Source of the DNA: Fusobacterium varium
Lineage (GTDB): Bacteria; Fusobacteriota; Fusobacteriia; Fusobacteriales; Fusobacteriaceae
Assembly (NCBI GenBank): GCA_002356455.1
Contig: AP017968.1
Location: forward strand, 3,534,001 to 3,598,000
DNA length: 64,000 nt
Reading direction: 5' to 3'
A program made the position numbers and the translations under genes. The notes beneath the pieces are model-generated. The model was not told the DNA's origin. It worked only from the letters and a program-made list of their open reading frames with translations, and ran no database searches. The first letter of the stretch is position 1. Each line of letters opens with the position of its first letter. Positions 9,649 through 18,305 of this stretch are shown here, in pieces.

Positions 9649-9939
9649 CTAAAATCCAAGTTTTTTCTTTTTAGGTTGAGGAAGATTTTTCAGCGGCATA
9701 ACATAGGTTACTCCCGGATTCAAATCTATTCTCATTTTTACACAGTCTTTATTTTTAGAGAAAAACTGTCTTATCTTAGTTCTTATTACAGCTTCTCCAT
9801 CTAAAAACTTCGAACCATATCCATGTATCACTTTTATTTCTTTTCTTTCGCCTTTTTTGTATAAAGCATTATATTTCATTATAAAAACTCTCAGAGCATC
9901 ATCAAAGTTCATTTGATGAAGATCAATTTCATTATACAT
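9649..9939 (-). CDS. Small Smr-domain protein
   Basis: A 96-residue protein consisting almost only of an Smr domain: EIDLHQMNFDDAL near the start and VIHGYGSKFL in the middle match the LDLHG and HGKG signatures. Free-standing Smr domains are nucleases or RNA/DNA-binding proteins related to the MutS2 tail. It ends 37 bp before aroF on the same strand. Its substrate cannot be told. Confidence 0.8.
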   Translation of the reverse strand: MYNEIDLHQMNFDDALRVFIMKYNALYKKGERKEIKVIHGYGSKFLDGEAVIRTKIRQFFSKNKDCVKMRIDLNPGVTYVMPLKNLPQPKKKKLGF

Positions 9940-10030
9940 TTCAGCAGTATCTCCTAAATTTTTTTTACAAAAAAGCCTGTCAAAAACTTTAGCCTTATTT
10001 AATAGAATATCATAATTTACAAAAAAATAA

Positions 10031-10060
10031 AAGAGATATATCTTGTTAAGAAAATATCTC
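10031..10060. terminator. Bidirectional hairpin between the Smr and acetyltransferase genes
   Basis: AGAGATAT and ATATCTCT form an 8-bp stem around a 14-base loop inside an A/T-rich stretch. It probably terminates the acetyltransferase transcript on the minus strand. Confidence 0.4.
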
Positions 10061-10159
10061 TCATATCATTATTAAAAATAATACTTTTTAGTCATTTATT
10101 GAATTTTATAACAAAAAATCTGTTGAATTTAAAAGTTTTATTTTTTAAATTTTATTAAA

Positions 10160-10654
10160 TTATAAATTTTTTTCCAGTTTAATTTCATAAATTGGTTCAT
10201 CACACCATTCAGTTTCCTTAAATCTTTCTGTTTCATGAAAACCTTGATGGTTATAAAATGATAGTGCTCTGTCTAAATTACTTGCTGTCCACAGAAAAAT
10301 ATTTTTATATTCCCATTTTACAGCAAACTCAAAAAATTTATCCATTAATGCTCTTCCTACACCATATTTTCTATATTCTTTATCCACAATAAACCAACGC
10401 AGCTGTCCTTTGCAAGGTTTATCTGACTCTGGAGTGATTAAAGCTATAGCTCCAATAGGTTTTCCTTCTGCTTCTGCAATCCAGATATTTTCTCTTTCCC
10501 ATTTTGTCTCTGCTAAAAAATCCATTACAGTTTTTTCTACATAATTATAAAAACTTCTTTTAGTATATCCATATTCATTAGAATATATATTCCAGTGTTT
10601 TTCAATAATAAATTCCATATCTTCTTTTCTAAAATCTCTAATTTTAAATTGCAT
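10160..10654 (-). CDS. GNAT-family N-acetyltransferase
   Basis: A 164-residue single-domain GNAT protein. The acetyl-CoA loop is visible as RKYGVGRALMDKF after the core strand LRWFIVDKEY, and the C-terminal ASNLDRALSFYNHQGF is the usual GNAT beta5-alpha4 signature. The acceptor is unknown. It is separated from both neighbours by more than 150 bp of A/T-rich sequence, so it is probably monocistronic. Confidence 0.85.
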   Translation of the reverse strand: MQFKIRDFRKEDMEFIIEKHWNIYSNEYGYTKRSFYNYVEKTVMDFLAETKWERENIWIAEAEGKPIGAIALITPESDKPCKGQLRWFIVDKEYRKYGVGRALMDKFFEFAVKWEYKNIFLWTASNLDRALSFYNHQGFHETERFKETEWCDEPIYEIKLEKNL

Positions 10655-10814
10655 AACTCCCCCTATGTAATTAAATGATGTTTTAATATCTAATTTTGAA
10701 ACTTAATTCTAGATACCTATATTATACTAAATAATTTTTGAAATAAATCAATTATTTTTAATATTTTTATCGGGTTAAGTTAATTATAAAAATAATTATA
10801 AGAAAATAATATAT

Positions 10815-11744
10815 TTATTGTTTTTTATTCCATTGGAAAAGTTCTTCATCAGTTGCCAATACATAATGCTCTCCCTCTATATGATGCTGTTTCCCTTTTG
10901 TGTAATCTATTCCGCTGTTTTTATAATCATAAGTCATTGTAATCCTTGTCTTTTCTACATTAGGATCTGGTAATGGTATCGCTGACAAAAGGCTTTTAGT
11001 ATAAGGATGAATAGGATTGTTAAATATTTCTTCTGTTCTCCCAGTTTCCACTAAATGTCCTAAGTGAAGCACTCCTATTCTATCTGAAATATATTTTACC
11101 ATGGATAAATCATGAGCAATAAACAAATATGCTGTTCCAGTTTTCTTTTGAAGCTCTTTCATCAAATTAACAACCTGTGCCTGTATTGATACATCCAATG
11201 CTGATATAGCCTCATCTGCAATTATAAGTTCAGGATTCATTATCAAAGCTCTAGCTATTCCTATACGCTGCCTTTGTCCTCCTGAAAACTGATGCGGATA
11301 TCTCATAGCATGTTCATGAGACAATCCTACCAATTCTAGAATATGATATACTTTTTCTTCTCGTTCTTTTTCATCTTTATATAATTTATGAATATCCAAT
11401 CCTTGTGCAATAATATCTATTACTTTCATTCTGGGATTCAAACAAGCCATAGGATCCTGAAATATCATCTGCATTTTTGTACGCAGGTGCTGCAGCTGAT
11501 TTGTTGATAATTTTCCAGAAATTTTTACTCCTTTGAAATTAACTTCTCCATCTGTAGGTTCATATAATCTGATAATAGAGCGCCCAGTTGTTGATTTTCC
11601 TGAACCTGATTCACCTACTAATCCATATGTTTCTCCTGGATAAATATTAAATGATATATCATCTACAGCTTTTACTGTAAATTTTTTATTTATTTTAAAA
11701 TACTGTTTCAAGTTTTTTACTTCAAGCAAAGGAGTTCTTTCCAT
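10815..11744 (-). CDS. oppF: Oligopeptide ABC transporter ATPase OppF
   Basis: A 309-residue ATP-binding subunit with Walker [13 protein letters not shown] signature FSGGQRQR, and Walker [14 protein letters not shown]. The C-terminal extension typical of OppD/OppF proteins is present ([16 protein letters not shown]). It works with OppD to power import through OppBC. Its start lies 3 bp after the end of oppD, at the end of the operon. Confidence 0.9.
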   Translation of the reverse strand: MERTPLLEVKNLKQYFKINKKFTVKAVDDISFNIYPGETYGLVGESGSGKSTTGRSIIRLYEPTDGEVNFKGVKISGKLSTNQLQHLRTKMQMIFQDPMACLNPRMKVIDIIAQGLDIHKLYKDEKEREEKVYHILELVGLSHEHAMRYPHQFSGGQRQRIGIARALIMNPELIIADEAISALDVSIQAQVVNLMKELQKKTGTAYLFIAHDLSMVKYISDRIGVLHLGHLVETGRTEEIFNNPIHPYTKSLLSAIPLPDPNVEKTRITMTYDYKNSGIDYTKGKQHHIEGEHYVLATDEELFQWNKKQ

Positions 11745-11747
11745 AAT

Positions 11748-12818
11748 TTATTTACCTCCCTTCAGCATTTTCTCTATACGACGTTTTAAAGAAGCTGGCA
11801 TTTCTACTTCAGGTGCTTTTTCATGAAGAAGCCATGATGATACACGATGTTTACCACCAATATTAAACATTGGAGGTTCCACTCTAAAGTCTATATTTAA
11901 AGCATACTCATTACGAACTGCAAAAGCATCTCCTGGTACTTTATTTAAAAGATTTGGTGGTGTTCCTGGAATTGTATACAATACTTCGTCATTAGTTTCT
12001 ATATCAGGCATAGATGATAAAAGCCCCCATGTATATGGATGACGAGGATTATAAAATATTTCTTCTACACTTCCCTTTTCTATTATCTTTCCAGCATACA
12101 TTACAGCTACATAGTCTGCAACTTTTGCTACTACTCCAAGATCATGTGTTATATATATTACAGAAATATTCTTTTTAGTTTGTATTTCTTTTATTAGCTC
12201 TAATATTTTTGCTTGAATTGTTACATCTAATGCTGTAGTAGGTTCATCACATATCAATATATCTGGATCACAAGCAAGAGCAATAGCTATAACTACACGC
12301 TGACGCATTCCTCCTGATAATTGATGCGGATAATTTTTCATACGTTTTTCAGGTTCTGTTATGCCTACCTCTTCCAACAGTTCTACTGCTTTCCTGTAAG
12401 CTTCTTTCTTAGAAATATTATAGTGATAGCACATTCCCTCCATAATCTGTTTTCCTATAGTCATAGTTGGATTTAAAGATATCATAGGATCTTGAAATAC
12501 CATCGCTATTCTTTTTCCACAGATATGTTTCTGCATCTCTTTTGGTGTCAGTTTTATTATATCTCTTGTTATTTTTTCTCCATTTTCATTTGTATATTTA
12601 AATATTATACTTCCATTATTAATAAATCCATTACTGCTCAAAATACCCATTATAGCTTTTACAGTTACAGATTTTCCAGACCCTGATTCTCCAACTATTG
12701 CAATAGTTTCCCCCTTAAATAAATCTAAACGCACACCACGTATAGCATTTACTACTCCATTAGATGTACGAAAACAAATATCTAAATCACGAATTGATAA
12801 TACTCTCTCTTTTTCCAT
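11748..12818 (-). CDS. oppD: Oligopeptide ABC transporter ATPase OppD
   Basis: A 356-residue ATPase with Walker [10 protein letters not shown], signature LSGGMRQR, Walker B DILICDEPTTALD, and the OppD-type tail (HPYTWGLLSSMPD, then a GTPPNLLN segment). It lacks the usual C-terminal cysteine set of many OppD proteins, which some family members use for an iron-sulfur cluster. It sits between oppC (10 bp) and oppF. Confidence 0.9.
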   Translation of the reverse strand: MEKERVLSIRDLDICFRTSNGVVNAIRGVRLDLFKGETIAIVGESGSGKSVTVKAIMGILSSNGFINNGSIIFKYTNENGEKITRDIIKLTPKEMQKHICGKRIAMVFQDPMISLNPTMTIGKQIMEGMCYHYNISKKEAYRKAVELLEEVGITEPEKRMKNYPHQLSGGMRQRVVIAIALACDPDILICDEPTTALDVTIQAKILELIKEIQTKKNISVIYITHDLGVVAKVADYVAVMYAGKIIEKGSVEEIFYNPRHPYTWGLLSSMPDIETNDEVLYTIPGTPPNLLNKVPGDAFAVRNEYALNIDFRVEPPMFNIGGKHRVSSWLLHEKAPEVEMPASLKRRIEKMLKGGK

Positions 12819-12828
12819 ATTTCCTCTC

Positions 12829-13839
12829 CTACATCTCTTTCATTTTAGGATCAAAAGCATCTTTTAATCCGTCAGCCAGTAAATTAAAACTCAGCATAAG
12901 AATAGCTAATATCATAGCAGGAATAATAGTCATATATGGAGATATCATAAATGACTTAAATCCATCTGATATCATTACTCCCAATGATACATTTGGAGCT
13001 GGAATTCCCAAGCCTACAAAAGAAAGCGTTGTTTCCATAAATATCGCATTAGGTATTGAAAACATTGACATAATAATAAGCTGTCCAAATATATTTGGTA
13101 AAATGTCCTTAAAAATTATATGCATATCTGAGGCACCTAATGTTTTTGAAGCAAGAACAAACTCCTGTTCTTTCAGTTTAAGCATCTGAGCACGAGCAAT
13201 ACGGCTCATCCCTATCCATCCTGTCAATACCAAAACAAATAAAATTGGTATAATTCCTGGTTTTAAAATTACCAGCATCAGTGTTGCTATTACTAATGTA
13301 GGAATAGAATTGAGTATCTCAATAATACGCTGCATAACCATATCTACTTTTCCTCCAAAGTACCCAGAGATAAGTCCATATGTCATTCCAACTACCATAT
13401 CTATAATAATAGCTGCTCCTGCTACTAATAGTGAAATACGAGTTCCACTCCAGGTTCTCAGCCATATATCCCTTCCCATTGTGTCAGTTCCAAAAAAATA
13501 AAATACATCTTTTATCTTTTTTACAGCATATATATCCTTCCCTCTCATATATCCATCTGCTACTCCTAAATTTTGAAGAAATGGGACTTTTGGAGGCAGG
13601 CTCTGATGAGCAAGATTATTTCCATTTATCTGAAATTTAGATAGCATTGGAGCTATTATTGACAATAGAATTATTATACTTATACATCCAAGTCCAATCA
13701 TTGCTCCTTTGTTGGCTTTTAAACGTATAAAAAAATCCCTCCAGAAAGAATGGTTTTCATAGACCTTGTCTATATAGAGGTCTTTATGATGAGCAAGCTT
13801 AAAATCATCCTCCTGAAAAACTATTCTTTGATCACTCAT
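12829..13839 (-). CDS. oppC: Oligopeptide ABC transporter permease OppC
   Basis: A 336-residue inner-membrane permease. The N-terminal cytoplasmic segment and first helix are followed by a periplasmic loop containing FGTDTMGRDIWLRTW, the hallmark of DppC/OppC proteins, and a BPD_transp_1 domain with the EAA-like stretch (ASKTLGASDMHIIFKDILPN). The gene overlaps oppB by 8 bp. Confidence 0.9.
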   Translation of the reverse strand: MSDQRIVFQEDDFKLAHHKDLYIDKVYENHSFWRDFFIRLKANKGAMIGLGCISIIILLSIIAPMLSKFQINGNNLAHQSLPPKVPFLQNLGVADGYMRGKDIYAVKKIKDVFYFFGTDTMGRDIWLRTWSGTRISLLVAGAAIIIDMVVGMTYGLISGYFGGKVDMVMQRIIEILNSIPTLVIATLMLVILKPGIIPILFVLVLTGWIGMSRIARAQMLKLKEQEFVLASKTLGASDMHIIFKDILPNIFGQLIIMSMFSIPNAIFMETTLSFVGLGIPAPNVSLGVMISDGFKSFMISPYMTIIPAMILAILMLSFNLLADGLKDAFDPKMKEM

Positions 13840-14773
13840 TTGTTCCTCCTTTTACCAATCTAATACGTGGATCTATTACTCCATACAATAAATCTACTGC
13901 TAACATTATAACAATATACATCAAACTGTAAATAAATGCACATGCCATAATGACATTATAATCATTTACTTGTATTCCCATTGTTAATAACTGTCCAATT
14001 CCTGGTATTGAGAACATCTTTTCTATTACCAATGATCCTGTCATCAGTCCTACTATCAAAGGTGCCAATACTGTTATCACTTGTATTAAAGTATTTCTTA
14101 AAGCATGACGAAATATCAGTATTTCTTTGCTCAATCCTTTAGATTGTGCCAGCTGCATATACTCACTTCCCAATACTTCTGCCATTTCACTTCGAGTAAA
14201 ACGAGCTATATTTGCTACAGTAAAAACTGAAAGTGCTATAGTTGGCATGATACTTGAAATAAACGGCTGATGAACATTATATAATACAGGAAGTATATTT
14301 AATCTTTTAGCAAATAATAAAATAAAAAATAATGCAAAAACAAATGAAGGTATAGATACTCCTATAACTGCTAATAATGAAGATAATGTATCTATCCATG
14401 TATTCTTTTTTAATGCTGCTGTTATTCCTAACAATAAACCTAAAATAACTCCCACTATAACAGCCTGCAGCCCTATACGAATAGATGTCCACAAGCGAGC
14501 ATCAAGCATTTGTGATACAGGCATATTTGGCTGAATAGAATAACTTACTCCAAAATCTCCCTGCAGCATAAGTTTAAGATAATTAAAAAATTGAATAAAA
14601 AATGGTTTGTCTAATCCATATTTTGCTTTTACTATTGCCATTTGAGCTTCTGTTAATTTTTCATCATTAAATGGTGTTCCAGGCATTAGCTGGAGCATTA
14701 AATATAATATGAAAATTATAACAATAAGAGTTACAGCAGCAATAGCTAAACGTTTTATTATATATTTGATCAT
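13832..14773 (-). CDS. oppB: Oligopeptide ABC transporter permease OppB
   Basis: A 313-residue inner-membrane permease with the DppB/OppB N-terminal helix, the YGLDKPFFIQF segment and the C-terminal EAA loop (AQSKGLSKEILIFRHALRN). It starts 157 bp downstream of oppA, and a strong hairpin terminator lies between them, so permease and ATPases are probably made at a lower level than the binding protein. Confidence 0.9.
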   Translation of the reverse strand: MIKYIIKRLAIAAVTLIVIIFILYLMLQLMPGTPFNDEKLTEAQMAIVKAKYGLDKPFFIQFFNYLKLMLQGDFGVSYSIQPNMPVSQMLDARLWTSIRIGLQAVIVGVILGLLLGITAALKKNTWIDTLSSLLAVIGVSIPSFVFALFFILLFAKRLNILPVLYNVHQPFISSIMPTIALSVFTVANIARFTRSEMAEVLGSEYMQLAQSKGLSKEILIFRHALRNTLIQVITVLAPLIVGLMTGSLVIEKMFSIPGIGQLLTMGIQVNDYNVIMACAFIYSLMYIVIMLAVDLLYGVIDPRIRLVKGGTNE

Positions 14774-14867
14774 CTTCTTTTTACTCCTTTAAAAATTACT
14801 CTATACATTAAATTTTTAAACAGTATATTATTATCTATAGTTTAATATTTTTATTATTGAATTTATA

Positions 14868-14910
14868 ATAATAAAAATACAGCACAATACCTAAACAGCA
14901 TTGTGCTGTA
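14868..14910 (-). terminator. Attenuating terminator between oppA and oppB
   Basis: TACAGCACAAT (14878-14888) pairs with ATTGTGCTGTA (14900-14910), an 11-bp stem, followed on the minus strand by a T-rich run. Its position inside the operon suggests partial termination that raises oppA over oppBCDF. Confidence 0.75.
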
Positions 14911-14929
14911 TAAAAAATATATTTTTAAA

Positions 14930-16570
14930 TTATTTTCTTACAATATTCTTATAAATTGTAGGTATTCCCACTGAATGGAATTCAAATCCTGTCAAATTTT
15001 TATTTATCATAACAGCTGATCCTGTTTGATATACTGGAATAATTGCTGCATCATCTAAACAAACTTTTTCAGCTTCTTTTAATGCTTCCCATCTTTCTAA
15101 AGGTTTACCAGTTAAATCACCTTTACTTACATCAAAAATAAGTTTATCATATTTTTCATTTGACCAATTTCCATAGTTGGATGATCCACCTGTAATCCAT
15201 AAATCAAGATAAGTCATTGGATCTGCATAGTCTGGTCCCCAACGAGTAAGTCCTATATCATATGTTTTGTTTCTCATTAATTGCAAACGAGCTTTTTTGG
15301 GCTGTTGTTTTAAATTGATAGTCATTCCTACAAGATTTGTTTCTATTTCAGATTTCAGATACTCTGCAACTTTTTTACTTGCTTCAGTATCTTCAAATAA
15401 CAATTCATATGAAAACTTATCTTTTCCAAGTTCCACTTTAGCTTTTTCAAAATATTCTTTTGCTTTCTCTTTATTTGTATTTAAATATGTTGGAGCAGTT
15501 TCACGAAAATCTTTTCCATCTGGTCCTACTGCTAATTTTACTGGAACTGCAAAGTTTGCAGCTATTGATCCATCTTTTAAAAGATATTCTGCTATCTGTT
15601 CCTTATCAAATGAAAGTGCCAGTGCCATACGAAGATTAAGATTTTCAAGCCCTGCTACTTTTTGATTAGGTGAAAGATACCATAAATATCCTCCCAAAGT
15701 ATTTATAAATTCAGGAGAATTTCTATATTGCTCTACCATTTCTCCTGTTAGTTTTACATAATCTACAGTTCCCTGTTCAAAAGCAACCATTGCTGATTGA
15801 GCATCTTTTACTACCTGAAAATTTAATCCATCTATTTTTACTTTATCAGCATCATAGTATTGCTCATTTTTTACCATTGTATAGTTAGCACCTTGATTCC
15901 ATTCTGTCATTTTAAAAGGTCCATTAGCTAATATAGCCTCTGGAGTAAGTGCATATTGTTCTTTATATTTATTATAAAATTCTTCATTAATTGGATAATA
16001 TACTGGAAATGATACTAGTTGATCAAAAAATGGAACAGGATAATCCAATTCTATTTTTAAAGTTTTACTATCTACTGCTGTTATTCCAAGTTCAGAAGCT
16101 GCTTTTTCTCCTTTTTGTACTGCAGCAGCATTTTTTACTCCTGCAACTTCTACCATATATCCATATTGAGATGCTGTTTTAGGATCAGCAAGACGTCTCC
16201 ATGCAAATACAAAATCATTTGCTGTTACTGGCTGTCCATTACTCCATTTCGCATCTCTAAGAGTAAAAATACGTGTTTTTCCATCTTCACTTACTTCTTC
16301 TTTTATAGCCATACCTGGAATAATATTCCCTGCTGCATCCTGTTGATAAAGTCCTTCAATTGTTGCTGCAATAGCTTCAAATGCAGTTCCATCAGTTGCT
16401 ACCCCTGTATCCATCGAAGAAAGTTCTACATCATTTGCTATTGTTACAATATTATTTTTCACTGGTTCTGCCTTATCTTCTACTGATACAGCTGTTTCTT
16501 TACTTCCTCCACATCCTGAAAGAATACTCAGTAAAAACAATACTGACATAATCGTTTTAAATTTTCTCAT
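14930..16570 (-). CDS. oppA: Oligopeptide-binding lipoprotein OppA
   Basis: A 546-residue solute-binding protein of SBP family 5. The N-terminus is a lipoprotein signal ending LSGCGG, with Cys20 as the lipidation site, so the mature protein would be tethered to a membrane in the periplasm. Family features include GLYQQDAAGNIIPGMA, the SNGQPVTANDFVFAWRR segment, and ANGPFKMTEW. It is the first gene of the opp operon and is driven by a near-perfect promoter. Peptide specificity cannot be read. Confidence 0.92.
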   Translation of the reverse strand: MRKFKTIMSVLFLLSILSGCGGSKETAVSVEDKAEPVKNNIVTIANDVELSSMDTGVATDGTAFEAIAATIEGLYQQDAAGNIIPGMAIKEEVSEDGKTRIFTLRDAKWSNGQPVTANDFVFAWRRLADPKTASQYGYMVEVAGVKNAAAVQKGEKAASELGITAVDSKTLKIELDYPVPFFDQLVSFPVYYPINEEFYNKYKEQYALTPEAILANGPFKMTEWNQGANYTMVKNEQYYDADKVKIDGLNFQVVKDAQSAMVAFEQGTVDYVKLTGEMVEQYRNSPEFINTLGGYLWYLSPNQKVAGLENLNLRMALALSFDKEQIAEYLLKDGSIAANFAVPVKLAVGPDGKDFRETAPTYLNTNKEKAKEYFEKAKVELGKDKFSYELLFEDTEASKKVAEYLKSEIETNLVGMTINLKQQPKKARLQLMRNKTYDIGLTRWGPDYADPMTYLDLWITGGSSNYGNWSNEKYDKLIFDVSKGDLTGKPLERWEALKEAEKVCLDDAAIIPVYQTGSAVMINKNLTGFEFHSVGIPTIYKNIVRK

Positions 16571-16619
16571 ATCTTCTCCCCCCTTTAAAATATAAATCTT
16601 CTTATTTTTGTTTGATGTA

Positions 16620-16648
16620 AGTATACAACTTCAGGTAACTCTTGTCAA
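16620..16648 (-). promoter_or_regulatory. Sigma-70-type promoter of oppA
   Basis: On the minus strand TTGACA (16643-16648) and TATACT (16620-16625) are 17 bp apart, about 50 bp upstream of the oppA start. The rest of 16571-16893 holds this promoter, A/T-rich filler and the terminator of the next operon; I see no gene in it. Confidence 0.8.
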
Positions 16649-16838
16649 GTTATTTTCGGTATATTTTTTTCATTTTATAGTTTTTTGAAATTTTTTTTCT
16701 ATAAATATTTTTTATTTCATTATAAAGATTATCTTTTATAGTTTTAAACATATTTATATCCTTGAGTTATAATTTCTATGTGTATTTTTTTCTATTTCAT
16801 TTTCAGAATATTAAAAAAATATTTATTATATTAATAAT

Positions 16839-16877
16839 AAAAAAGTGAGAAATTTTTTTTAGATTCCTCACTTTTTT
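16839..16877 (-). terminator. Intrinsic terminator after the NifX-like gene
   Basis: AAAAGTGAG (16841-16849) pairs with CTCACTTTT (from 16867), with a T run on either side. It lies just beyond the last gene of the long minus-strand corrinoid operon and marks its end. Confidence 0.75.
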
Positions 16878-16893
16878 ATGTTAATTTTTATAT

Positions 16894-17274
16894 TTATTTA
16901 GTTTTACAACATTCATGAGTATGATTTGTATAATGATGTACATACTCTTCTTCATCTTTACTTGCAAGTTTTTTTTCTATGTATGCCTTTACTGCTTCAT
17001 CAATACTGCCTTCTATCCCTAATATTATTTCTGCTCCATTATTTTTTATAGCTTCAAATACTGTTGAAGCTATATGCCCAGTAATTACAACATTTACACC
17101 TTTGTCTTTTAATAGTTTTGCTGCTGCTCCATGAGCCTTTTCCAATTCTTCTGTAATACCTTGTGCTGCCACTACACCATTTTCTACTACACAAATAAAA
17201 AATTTGTCACTGTGACCAAAATGTTTTTCAATACTTATCCCATCTCTTGTTGGAAACGCTACTACTTTTTTCAT
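16894..17274 (-). CDS. NifX/NifB-C-terminal-like cofactor-binding protein with His/Cys tail
   Basis: A 126-residue protein of the dinitrogenase iron-molybdenum cofactor biosynthesis family (NifX, NafY, NifB tail): VAFPTRDGISIEKHFGHSDKF is the family's usual start, followed by ITGHIASTVFEAIKNNG. Family members bind metal clusters or metallo-intermediates. The last 16 residues are rich in metal ligands (HHYTNHTHECC). The gene lies 37 bp after the TIM-barrel gene at the end of the riboswitch 1 operon. Role here is unknown; binding of a metal or metallo-tetrapyrrole is a plausible guess. Confidence 0.8.
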   Translation of the reverse strand: MKKVVAFPTRDGISIEKHFGHSDKFFICVVENGVVAAQGITEELEKAHGAAAKLLKDKGVNVVITGHIASTVFEAIKNNGAEIILGIEGSIDEAVKAYIEKKLASKDEEEYVHHYTNHTHECCKTK

Positions 17275-17311
17275 TTTTCCTCCTTTGTACTCCTTTAGTT
17301 TATGATAATCA

Positions 17312-18280
17312 TTATTTTTTATAAAACTTTCCTAATATTTTATCTTGTCTTTCTATTTTATCTTTCAGTTCTGCTTTAGTTTTTGCAATCACTTCATATA
17401 CAAGATATTCAATAGGTAAGGATTCTATTATATCTATTATCCCTTTATTTTCAAAAGGATCATGATAATCTATAGAGTTGATGTGTATGTATATATTATT
17501 CATAATATCTTCTATATTCAATTCTTTATCCTTATGTTCTTTTACTACCTGCTTCACATATTCTCCTGATAAAGAATAATTGAGATGTATTCCAAAAATA
17601 TAATTTTTGTACTCTCCTAGATTTTCTATATTCCGCTTTATATAAGCTACAGCTTCATCTGAATTTTTAATATCTCTATTATTATTTATCATATGGCCAG
17701 TATCCAGCATAAACCCTATATTTTTATATTTTACATTATTTAGAATATACTCCACTTCTTTCTTATTTGTAAGTTTTAATCCTGGCCACCATAAATTTTC
17801 TAATAAAAGTTTAAAAGTATATTCTCCATTATCAAATAAATCATTTATCAATGACACAACATTTTCTAAAACTTCTTCATCTGAATATTTGAAATCATAA
17901 GTCATACTTTCTGTGACTTTCGAATTACAGGCATGAAGTACTACATATTCTACTTCTAATTTTTTTGCTGTTTCTAATTCTTTTTTGTAGTATTCAATTA
18001 ATTCTTCTTTGCTGTTTTCTCCTCCACATAAAGATTTAAAATATTTTTTATCCTTCACCTCTTCATATAGTGCATTTAAATCTTCATTGTATAGCTCCAG
18101 CCAAGATGGAAAGAAACGCATATGATAACCTTTAATATAATTTTTTAAATAAGTATTATCTACATCTGTAAATTTTATTAATTCAAACCCATCAAACCCA
18201 TATTTTGAAATATAGTGCTGCATATCTTTTTCTATTTCATCACTGTTAAAAAAGTCTGTTCTGTTTAATAGCTTATACAT
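17312..18280 (-). CDS. Xylose-isomerase-like TIM-barrel protein
   Basis: A 322-residue AP-endonuclease-2/sugar-isomerase-like barrel. Candidate metal ligands sit at the expected strand ends: VVLHACN, LLLENLWWPG, FMLDTGHMINNN, GIHLN and YEVIA. I chose ATG 18280 because AAAGGAATAAGA precedes it at proper spacing; a GTG seven codons upstream (18301) lacks a ribosome site. It follows bchD by 25 bp in the corrinoid operon. Barrels of this kind isomerise or epimerise sugars or cleave DNA; its job next to a metal chelatase is not known. Confidence 0.75.
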   Translation of the reverse strand: MYKLLNRTDFFNSDEIEKDMQHYISKYGFDGFELIKFTDVDNTYLKNYIKGYHMRFFPSWLELYNEDLNALYEEVKDKKYFKSLCGGENSKEELIEYYKKELETAKKLEVEYVVLHACNSKVTESMTYDFKYSDEEVLENVVSLINDLFDNGEYTFKLLLENLWWPGLKLTNKKEVEYILNNVKYKNIGFMLDTGHMINNNRDIKNSDEAVAYIKRNIENLGEYKNYIFGIHLNYSLSGEYVKQVVKEHKDKELNIEDIMNNIYIHINSIDYHDPFENKGIIDIIESLPIEYLVYEVIAKTKAELKDKIERQDKILGKFYKK

Positions 18281-18305
18281 TCTTATTCCTTTCCAATACA
18301 CTCTT

